From: CAVXTT01 sp963764685
Lineage (GTDB): Bacteria; Bacteroidota; Ignavibacteria; Ignavibacteriales; Ignavibacteriaceae
Length of the DNA stretch: 64,000 nucleotides
Direction: 5' to 3'
Assembly (NCBI GenBank): GCA_963764685.1
Contig: CAVXTT010000016.1
Span: forward strand, 124,001-188,000
A program made the translations under genes and the position numbers. Under the pieces are notes generated by a model. It was not told the DNA's origin. It worked only from the letters and a program-made list of their open reading frames with translations, and did not search any database. Position 1 is the first letter of the stretch. Each line of letters starts with the position of its first letter. Shown in pieces: positions 35,196-43,559 of this stretch.

Positions 35196-37319
35196 TTATT
35201 GATTATACAGGAAGGAGCAGGTCGACTGCCGCCACATAAGCGAATAATTTAATAGGGTTGACCTGTCTCCTACCGGGGTAATTTTCGCAACTTTTTGTTT
35301 TATTTCAGGTATATCATCTTCACTGAGGAACTGAATACCTGGTCCGATAACAATGGATGCTGCAGTGATCTTCAGGAAATATATCCCTGAAGAAAAGTCC
35401 GAGGCATTCCAGGACGCTGTATAATAACCTGCTTTTTGTATATCATCTTTCAGGGTTGCAACAGACTGCCCGAGCAGGTTTATAACTTTGACCGTAACCT
35501 TGCTTTCCTCAGGTATATTATAGCTGAAATTAGTAGAAGGATTAAAAGGATTGGGATAATTCTGCCGAAGAAAGTAGCCCTGCCTCTCAATATTTAAGGT
35601 TACATTTATTTCACTTGAGTAGGAAAAGCTTCCGTCAAGATCCACTATCTTAAGCCGGTAACCAACGCTTCCTTCAAAACCTTCTGTTCCAAAGTCATCT
35701 GTGAAGTTGTATGAGTTTTTTTCTGATGAAGTACCTTTGCCGGCAGCATAACCTATTTTAGCCCAATTGCCGTTAAGGAATCTCTCCACTTCAAATCCCC
35801 TGGTATTTGTTTCTGTTGCTGTATGCCAGGTTAACGTAACTTTGCTGCCGTTAACCGAAGCTGTGAACGAATAAAGTTCAACGGGTATACCGGTAACTAT
35901 TATTGAAGCTTCATTGCTGTAACCTGAATTTCCCGAGCCGTTATACCCGAATACTCTGTAAATATACATTGTCGAATCATTAATATTCTGATCATCATAT
36001 TCAGTAACATTGCTGCCGACAGAATCAATTACCGCAAATGGAGAGGCGCCGGATTTTCTTTCAATCTTAAAGCCGGTCTCATTATTTGAATTATCATTCC
36101 ACTGAAGATGTACATAACCGGCAGGCGGATTACCAGGTGCAAATTCAAGTGAAGCAGTCAGGTTTGAGGGCGCAATTACTGCAGCGGTTGGTGTAAACCT
36201 GTAGATCTTTCCGTCAAATTCAAGCACATAGAGTTCTTTGTTCTGATCCACCCCGAAAGAGGGGATTCCCGCTGCACCTGTTGTAAGGAGTGTATTTACA
36301 GGAGGATTTATTCCATCATATTCGATCGACCATATTTTTTTGCTGCCGTAGTCGGCATAAATATATTTCCCGTAGATCTGCGGAACATTCGGACCGCGGT
36401 AAACATATCCCCCGGTAATCGAATATCCTTCAGCGTGAGAGTATTCCCAAATTGGATTTATATAATCCGTCCCCGTGCATCCGGCAGTATTATAAGGATG
36501 AGTCCCTTCATAGCATCGCCAGCCGTAGTTGCCACCGCTGGTAATTATATCTACTTCCTCCCAGGAGCCCTGTCCCACATCTCCGCACCATATTTGATCT
36601 GTAACAGGATCAAAGCTGAACCGCCAGGGATTCCTTAAGCCGAATGCAAATATCTCTTCCTTGTATCCCTGCGTATTCCCTTTAAAGGGATTATCCCAGG
36701 GGATGCCGTAATTCATTGGCGCCTGTACAGAATCGACATTGATCCTTAATATTTTACCCAGCAGTGAGGCTTTATTCTGAGCATTATTCTGAGGATCTCC
36801 TGCACTCCCGCCGTCACCGAATGCGATGTATAAGTTCCCATCGGGACCGAAAGCTACCTGCCCGCCGTTATGATTTGTATACGGCTGGTTCTGGGTAAGT
36901 ATTTCAAGCTCACTGTTTTTGTCTGCAGAGTCGGGATCAGTTGTAACCCTATAACGACCTATAACTGTCCTTCGCTGGGGAGTATTGGTTGTATAATCGA
37001 CATAAAAGTAACCATTGTTTTCATAGTCAGGATGAAATGCCAATCCCAGTAAACCCATCTCGCCGCCCGAGGCAACACGGTCGGTGATATCGAGAAAAGT
37101 TTTTACAACAGTTACATTTCCCTGGTTCTGAAACACTTTAATTTTTCCTGCCTGCTCAACAACAAAGAGGCGGTCTGTGCCGTCTCCTGCGTGCTGAAGG
37201 TCTACAGGACTGGTAAAGGTAAGATTCGGGAATGCCTGCTGCAGTGTTATCTGGCTGTAGCCTATGCCCATAGCAGCAATGATAAGAAATGAAGCTGTCA
37301 TCACTCTTTGATACATCAC
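35196..37319 (-). CDS. Secreted PQQ-type sugar dehydrogenase-like protein with FN3 and T9SS sorting domain
   Basis: A signal peptide (to about residue 22, ending YSQ) precedes a six-bladed glucose/sorbosone dehydrogenase-like domain (residues 25-370). Its signatures are MGLLGLAFHPDYENNGYFYV, GDPQNNAQNKASLLGKILRI and GLRNPWRFSFD. A fibronectin III domain follows (about 385-475), then a region common to Ignavibacteria surface proteins (VNGSKVTLTWHTATETNTRG) and the T9SS type A domain with NYPNPFNPSTNFSYNIPEES. After GIYFLKITA the protein runs on about 45 unexpected residues. The start is GTG 37319 or the adjacent ATG 37316. It abuts the GH13 gene and is likely co-transcribed. Confidence 0.88.
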   Translation of the reverse strand: MMYQRVMTASFLIIAAMGIGYSQITLQQAFPNLTFTSPVDLQHAGDGTDRLFVVEQAGKIKVFQNQGNVTVVKTFLDITDRVASGGEMGLLGLAFHPDYENNGYFYVDYTTNTPQRRTVIGRYRVTTDPDSADKNSELEILTQNQPYTNHNGGQVAFGPDGNLYIAFGDGGSAGDPQNNAQNKASLLGKILRINVDSVQAPMNYGIPWDNPFKGNTQGYKEEIFAFGLRNPWRFSFDPVTDQIWCGDVGQGSWEEVDIITSGGNYGWRCYEGTHPYNTAGCTGTDYINPIWEYSHAEGYSITGGYVYRGPNVPQIYGKYIYADYGSKKIWSIEYDGINPPVNTLLTTGAAGIPSFGVDQNKELYVLEFDGKIYRFTPTAAVIAPSNLTASLEFAPGNPPAGYVHLQWNDNSNNETGFKIERKSGASPFAVIDSVGSNVTEYDDQNINDSTMYIYRVFGYNGSGNSGYSNEASIIVTGIPVELYSFTASVNGSKVTLTWHTATETNTRGFEVERFLNGNWAKIGYAAGKGTSSEKNSYNFTDDFGTEGFEGSVGYRLKIVDLDGSFSYSSEINVTLNIERQGYFLRQNYPNPFNPSTNFSYNIPEESKVTVKVINLLGQSVATLKDDIQKAGYYTASWNASDFSSGIYFLKITAASIVIGPGIQFLSEDDIPEIKQKVAKITPVGDRSTLLNYSLMWRQSTCSFLYNQ

Positions 37320-37320
37320 T

Positions 37321-40300
37321 TTATCCTTTTTTCTTTTTTATAATATCTTTTACTTTTTTTATCCGTTTATCTGTTTTTTTCTTTACAGCTGTTTTCTTTA
37401 CTGATCTTTTCGTTTTAACAGATCCTTCCTTACTGATCTTCTTTGGGGAAAGGATCTTCATTAATGCTTCTGTCCTGTATCCGGATTCATCCGAAGCCTG
37501 CAGTATCCTCTGCATAAAAGAAGAACCCGTCTTAATTTTTGCCGTCAGCTTTTTAATTTTATCTTCAGGCTTAACAGTTACTCTTCTTGTCTTTTTAACC
37601 TGAACCGCTTTCCTTTTAGTATCCTCACCATCCAGAAGTGTTATTGTAAAATACCATTTGATGAGATCTTCAAATCTCTCCTTGCTGTAGTATGTATTAC
37701 CTTCCCAGGTATTTATATTTAGATATGAGCTGGCTTTTTCATTTTTGAGTATCATACTCACAATATCAACTTCCGTTACCGATTCTTTTTTTATCCCGCT
37801 ACCCGGGGCGGGAATGATCTCAGATGTAAAAATATTCAACAGCGGTATCTGGTTTCTCCGCTCATCCTCTCTGATGGAATCATAAAGCGGGTTATCCATC
37901 CGTGTTTTTTTATAAAGATCTTTTATATCCGACTGTTTTCTTATTTCGTTCAGTATGATGAAAGGGAAAATGAGGTCATCATTTGTCTTAAATCTCTCAA
38001 TATTTTTCAGCCACTCAGGTTTTTTTACTTTCTTTCCTTCCTCACGTGTAATTTTATTTACCTCTCTGAGGGTTTCAATTTTGCTGATGACTCCTGTGAA
38101 TGCTTCCTTATTATCAAAGTGAATATTATCATAATGATTTATCGACTCCAGTGCAGAGTTAAGTGAAACGGTAACATTATCGGGGAATCCTTTTATCAAT
38201 CCGCTTGTATATGCCTTAATATTATCCATAATGTAATGACTTAACAGCTGTTTTACATTTTTATGGAAAGGTGTTAGCTTCAGTTCTTCCATAGCACCGT
38301 GAATAGACTGTACTCCTCTTCCCGAAAGATGTATCCTTAGCCGTTCATAATCACCCCGCTCATCATATACTTCCCTGAATTCGATGAATGCAGCATACTG
38401 ATAACCTGCCAGGTATAAATATATTCCGCTTTCCATCAGATCATAACCTGAAATAAGATATTCAAGGTGCACCCTGTGATCCCTGTAAATGTAATAGAAC
38501 TTCCATCCAGGATTTATGCCCAGCGCCTCACCAAGACTGGAATGTATTTTAATGTCCGGCGTCGGACTGCTTTTACTAACCGGGTATTTTACGGATCCTC
38601 TTGTTTCAGAATATGAATTATTATAAATGATAAGAGCTCGTTCACCGCCTGCCCGGTTCGAATAAGCAAAAACATTCTCAACAACATTCCCGTTATCATC
38701 AATGAAATCATAGAACTCAAAATAATTTACCTGGCTGAAGAGATATCTTTTTGACATAAGTGGAAATATTTCCGCCTGGTGCCGGTAGACAAGGTGTTCA
38801 TCAACAGGCTCATCATAATAGGATCTCTTATATTCCATTCCGTATTTTTCAGAGTAACCTTCAATCTGTCCGTGACCGAACATAGGAAGTCCCGGCAGTG
38901 TTATCATCACTACTGCAGTGCCGAAATATTTATCTCCCTTACCGAACTGGTTAACTGCAGTCTCCTCATCGGGATTGCTCATAAAATTAACATAACGTTT
39001 CAGTATCTCGGGATTAAAGCTCAAGTGTATTTTTTATCAGCAGCCTGTATTTTTCATTCTCCTCCTTCATAAGCATATGCATAAATGCACTGTTATAAAC
39101 GCGGTGCATTCCGAGCGTGCGGACAAAATAACTTTCCATCAGCCAGAATGCTTCAGCAAGAAGCAGAGTACTCGGCATTTCAGTATTTATCCTGTCAACC
39201 ACCTCACGCCAGAACTCATTCGGCATAGCCTCATCGAACTGACTTCTTGTCATAGAATAATCCGAGCGCGAAGGGATCCCGCTTCCGGTTCCAGGAATGG
39301 GGAACCACAAACGCTGGTAATGTTTTTTTGTGAGTGTCATTGCGGCATCAAACCTGATTACAGGAGTCATACGTGCTACGTGCATAATAGTCTGTATCAG
39401 TGATTCCCTCACTTCAGGATTCAGAAGATTCAGCTGTGCGGTATCATTCCACGGCATATGGGTACCGTCGTTGCCGTGATAAATATAGCGGACACTTCCG
39501 GTATATGCATCCCTTCGCTGAAACACCACTGCCGCATCGGAATGATTATAATATTTATCCTCTATCCTTACTTCAACACGTCCGTCATCTGACAGATTGC
39601 CGCTGTGAAATGAATAGCCGGGATACGGGGGGTAATCAGACTGAATAAAATATTCAGGTTTTTCAACAACCCATTTTGAATAAATACCCGTATGGTTGGG
39701 CACCATATCGCTCGCCATTCTTATTCCCCGGCGCCACGCCCTCTCCTTTAAATTATTGAAAGCAGCTCTCGCCGCCAAGTTCATCAGCAATCACATAATC
39801 AAATAATGAATATGCAGATGCAGCCGCTTCAGGATTTCCCATATACTGCTTTATTTTTTTTGATGCAGTGCTTCTTTCCCATAAACCTATAAGCCATAGT
39901 GCGGTAAAATTCCATCGGGCAAGGTTATCAAGTTCTTCATCGGGAATCTGGTCGAGCCGGTTTATTATCCTGTCGTATTTACGCGAAAGCTGAAACATCC
40001 ACACAAAAATATTTTTAGCTATCATTACAACCCGCGGCATCCAGTCGATATCAGCAGTAAATCTTTCCGTTTCAGAATGGTAGTACAGCATTTCCTCATC
40101 CGAAAGTTTTTCTCCCGCTTCCAGTCTGCGCCTTAGAGCATCAAAATAATCCCTGTCAAATTCATATGACGGTACAGGAGGGGAGGGCTTACCGAATCCG
40201 AAATGCTTTATGAAGAGCATATTATCTTCGTGTATCAGATCCTTTCCGGAAAGGAGCCTGTCGTTGAACTTATCATATATATAAATTCCCCACTGCTCTC

Positions 40301-40976
40301 TTACAAAATCAAGCTGTGCCTCGATGCTCAGGGGATTTGACTTTAAGGGTACTTTAAGAAAATGAGTAAGGGGAAGATTAGATGGACCGAATGGTTTTTC
40401 ATTAACAAAGAATCTTTCCGTTTCAGAAATAAATTTCAGATAGCTTGTTTTAAGTGCAAGCTCCTTATCTGAGAAAAGTTCTTCCAGCGGAACAGCTGCA
40501 GGGTTTTCATTTGACAGGTTAAGAAGTATCAGCTCTTCAATTATTATTTCCCGGTTAAGCTTTCCCCCGGTAGTGCCGGCAAGATATTCTTCCGGGGTAA
40601 TCTTTTCTTTCAGGATACCGGTAGTGGGGAAGTCGCGCAGGTAATTCAGCAGAAGCTGGTCGAGTTTATCAGTGCCGATATTCTTAGTAAGATGGTCTAT
40701 GCTCCTTTTGAATACTCCCGGATTTTCCTTCGTTTCATAGAGGCGTATCAGGTAGTGGAATATTTCGTGGAGGAGTCCCAGGCCATTTATCATTCCGGGA
40801 GCAACCTGCAGGTCTGCTTTCCCTTCTTTTATGCGCTGTTCATTTATTTTTTGGGCAAGGAGTCGTGCCTGGTAAAAATTAGCAATTATCAGGTCTCCCG
40901 TAACAGTAAACAATGATTCTTCGATGTTGTATTTAGTACGGCAGGATTTCCGCACATGGAAGTTGTATGTAATCAT
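37321..40976 (-). CDS. Large GH13 (alpha-amylase family) protein with long N-terminal region, two frameshifts
   Basis: The three frame segments join into about 1215 residues. Residues 1-400 are helical and of no recognised family. The GH13 barrel follows with MASDMVPNHTGIYSKW (conserved region I), nucleophile Asp in PVIRFDAAMTLT, acid/base Glu in STLLLAEAFWLME, and NFMSNPDEET, where GH13 enzymes usually have His-Asp. Frame changes lie near 39775 and 39020. A long C-terminal region ends in a lysine-rich tail (KKKTDKRIKKVKDIIKKKKG). No signal peptide is seen, so it should be cytoplasmic and may act on glycogen-like glucan. Absence of the region IV His makes activity uncertain. Confidence 0.82.
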
Positions 40977-41678
40977 TTTCCTATTGTTTTAAGTAGTGCA
41001 GGGATAACTATTTAATAAATATAGGGAAAAGCGATAAAAATACAATATAATTCTAATTGGCGGAATCTACCGGACACTCAGGAAGGATAAATGCCCGCCT
41101 GCCTCGGGCAGGGATATATGGATAATTGGAAGTTAGGAAGGTGCTTAGCTCTTTGTTCTTGTTTCTTTATAGCGCGTCATTGCGAAGGAGTCCTCGACTG
41201 AAGCAATCCCCTTTACCATGAGACCCATTAAAGAATGCGTCATTGCGCTCGCCTGTTTATTCGCCTATAGCGTGCCCTTAGGAGGGGGGGCCTCGACTGA
41301 GGCAATCCCCGGGTGTGCCCATAAAAAAAGGCCTGTCATTGCGAGGAGTCTTCGACGAAGCAATCTCCCTTACTTTTTTTCTTATTATTAGTGCGTCATT
41401 GCGAGCGAAGTCTTCGAAGCGAAGCAATCCCCTTAACTATGAGTGCTTTCATACTTGCCAGAATGGAACGATTCCACAATTGCCAAAACGGAACGATTGC
41501 TAATCGTTCCTTACATTTTTGTCCAGCCATAATACTAAATAAAATTTGTGCTTGCCAGTTTATCTGCCAGTGGCGTGGCCCGGGAAGGGAGTCTTCAAAG
41601 CGAAGCAATCCTCTTTACTGTGAGTGCTTGTATACTTACCAGGCGGAACGGTTACTAACCGTTCCTTACATTTGAAAG

Positions 41679-41768
41679 TACCATCGAACCATCGAACATG
41701 AACCATCGTCAACCATCGAACCATCGAACTATCGAACCATCGACATCGAACCATCGAACCATCGTACC
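41679..41768. repeat. Octamer tandem tract ACCATCGA
   Basis: About ten copies of ACCATCGA with slips (ATGAACC, ACTATCGA, CATCGA) run over 90 bases. It is the reverse complement family of the tract at 16749-16784. Like that one, it lies close to an 11-nt-phased palindrome with AATCCT units. Confidence 0.85.
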
Positions 41769-41813
41769 TTTTTCCATTTTTATTAAAAAATTTTCTAAAA
41801 ACTAATATTTTCA

Positions 41814-41929
41814 TTTGGTTTCTAATCCTCATCTAATCCTGATCTAATCCTCATCTAATCCTCAGATTTGCCAGTTTCTGAGGATTACATCAGGATTACC
41901 CCAGGATTGTATGAGAATTAGAAACCAAA
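41814..41929. repeat. Long palindrome C with arms on an exact 11-nt period
   Basis: The outer arms TTTGGTTTCT (41814-41823) and AGAAACCAAA (41920-41929) are perfect inverted copies. The left arm has AATCCT at 41824, 41835, 41846 and 41857. The right arm has AGGATT at 41881, 41892 and 41903, then AGAATT at 41914. All steps are 11 bases. The loop is about ten bases (41867-41876). It shares motif and design with palindrome A at 16946-17055, 25 kb away, which argues for a dispersed element family. Confidence 0.85.
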
Positions 41930-42145
41930 TCTTTGGCATTTGTTTGTAAAAAGTGAAAATTAGCCCCAAACAGAGGGGGAAAAAAAGAACTAAGAACTAA
42001 GTACTAAGTACTTGCCTAACTTTCCACTCATCCTTACTTGACCTGCGTACGTCATTTTTGTCTTTATTATCAATCCTTAAATAGTGTATTATCGTAATGG
42101 CTAACCGGGATTGTTGAATTTGATAACAATTCATAGGAGACCTGG

Positions 42146-42907
42146 ATGAAAAACATTTATACGCTTTCTTTTGCTTTTTTACTTCTGATCTTTTCCCTGT
42201 GCTCCTGCAAGGATGACCAGGTGAATGGTCCGGAGGAACAGGATCCTCCGGTACCAAATCCTTATAGTACGGCTCATTTTACTTTCTATTATACTTCGTA
42301 CGACAGCCTGTCGATGCGGGCAACTGCAGATTCTCTTGAACGGCATTACTCAAGGATACTTGCAGACCTGCTTACCGATACAGTTGTTAAAACGTCTGTC
42401 CATTTCTATAAAACTCACGATGAGCTGGTAGCAGGATGCGGTATGAGCCTTCCCTCCTGGGCTATCGGGCTTGCTACAGCAAAGGACCAGATACATATGA
42501 TATCCCCCCGCCATCCTGATTATGAGTATGCATATATGATTACCGTGCTGGTGCACGAGTATACGCACTGCGTTACTTTGAACATCAGACCGAACTTCAG
42601 CAATAACCCCAGGTGGCTTTGGGAAAGTGTTGCACTCTATGAATCGGGAATGTTTGTTCATCCATCAGATATCGACTATATGGTGCAGCAGAATCCGCCG
42701 ACCTTAAGCGTAATGAACTCATTAAGCAATACCCAGATCTATGATGTGGGGTACCTCCTGGCTGAATATATCGTTGAGAATTGGGACAGGCAGCACCTGA
42801 AGGATATGATTCTAACGAACGGTAACATTCCCGGCGTTCTGGGAATAACAGTGGCAGAGTTCCAAACGGGATGGTTTCAGTTTGTGAAAAACAAATACGG
42901 AATTTGA
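42146..42907 (+). CDS. HExxH zinc-peptidase-like lipoprotein
   Basis: This is a 253-residue lipoprotein with signal and lipobox ending SLCSC (acylated Cys21). Zinc motif His137-Glu-x-x-His141 in VLVHEYTHCV is followed 19 residues later by Glu160 in WLWESVALYESG, the gluzincin arrangement of the peptidase MA-like group. A region DSLERHYSRILADL upstream resembles the M1/MA-type N-terminal part. The start at 42146 is supported by AGGAG ten bases upstream. It stands alone between repeat regions, and its target is unknown. Confidence 0.83.
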   Translation: MKNIYTLSFAFLLLIFSLCSCKDDQVNGPEEQDPPVPNPYSTAHFTFYYTSYDSLSMRATADSLERHYSRILADLLTDTVVKTSVHFYKTHDELVAGCGMSLPSWAIGLATAKDQIHMISPRHPDYEYAYMITVLVHEYTHCVTLNIRPNFSNNPRWLWESVALYESGMFVHPSDIDYMVQQNPPTLSVMNSLSNTQIYDVGYLLAEYIVENWDRQHLKDMILTNGNIPGVLGITVAEFQTGWFQFVKNKYGI

Positions 42908-42914
42908 ACCATGT

Positions 42915-43490
42915 AATGAGGAGATTGCTTCGTCGAGGACTTCTCGCAATGACGCAACCTTCTAAGGTCATTGAGTGTTTTCGAGTCTTCGAGAAAATGT
43001 ATCGAAATGACCGACACCGGCAGATACCTTTCTTCCCGGGGCTTCGATACGCCTTCCTGAGTGTACGCCAGATTGCTTCGTCGAGGACTCCTCGCAATGA
43101 CGCACCACGAAACAAGAACTAAGAACAGAGAACTAAGATCTAAACCTTCCTTCTTCTAAGGTCATTGAGTGTTTTCGAGTCTTCGAGAAAATGTATCGAA
43201 ATGACCGGCACCGGCAGATACCTTTCTTCCCGTGGCTTCGATACGCCTTCCTGAGTGTACGGGAGATTGCTTCGTCGAGGACTCCTCGCAATGACGCACC
43301 ACGAAATAAGAACTAAGAACTAAGAACAGAGAACTAAGATCTAAACCTTCCTTCTTCTAAGGTCATTGAGTGTTTTCGAGTCTTCGAGAAAATGTATCGA
43401 AATGACCGGCACCGGCAGATACCTTTCTACCCGGGGCTTCGATAGTACGGGGGATTGCTTCGTCGAGGACTCCTCGCAATGACGCACCAC
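42915..43490. repeat. Imperfect tandem repeat, about three units of 194-201 bp
   Basis: Units begin AAGGTCATTGAGTGTTTTCG at 42964, 43158 and 43359, so the periods are 194 and 201 bases. Each contains CGAGTCTTCGAGAAAATGTATCG (a dyad), then ATTGCTTCGTCGAGGACTCC and CGCAATGACGC (the REP-like element in reverse), then an AAGAACTAAG tract. The third unit lacks about 20 bases near 43445. A partial extra copy of the REP-like element lies at 42921-42953. The segment separates the peptidase gene from mutS and has no credible gene. Confidence 0.85.
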
Positions 43491-43559
43491 TAAGAACTAC
43501 GAACTACGAACCATTCTTGCTAATCTTCCTCTATTAAGATATTTTACGAACGGAATTCA

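Larger units (their letters stand above)
40977..42145. repeat. 1.17-kb gene-free region packed with dispersed repeats
   Basis: Four or five GTCATTGCG...GAAGCAATC hairpin elements lie at about 41174-41213, 41240-41310, 41335-41370, 41396-41433 and a partial one near 41587-41611. Between and after them are GGAACGATT/AATCGTTCC palindromes (41464-41512 and 41643-41668). The ACCATCGA octamer tract (41679-41768), palindrome C (41814-41929) and an AAGAACTA/AAGTACTA tract (41983-42012) follow. The last 130 bases before 42146 are the probable promoter of the peptidase gene. Short ORFs here consist of repeat sequence and are not called as genes. Confidence 0.8.

Noticed and set aside
41315..41832. Short ORFs on both strands (60-94 codons) in the repeat cluster
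   Set aside because: They are composed of REP-like and octamer repeats, have no ribosome site and show translated repeat sequence only.
42597..43115. 172-codon minus-strand ORF overlapping the peptidase gene
   Set aside because: Half of it is antisense to a clear zinc-peptidase gene and the rest is the tandem repeat.
42915..43490. CRISPR-like repeat array
   Set aside because: Units are about 195-200 bp tandem copies with near-identical interiors. There are no 25-40 bp direct repeats separated by unique spacers and no cas genes.
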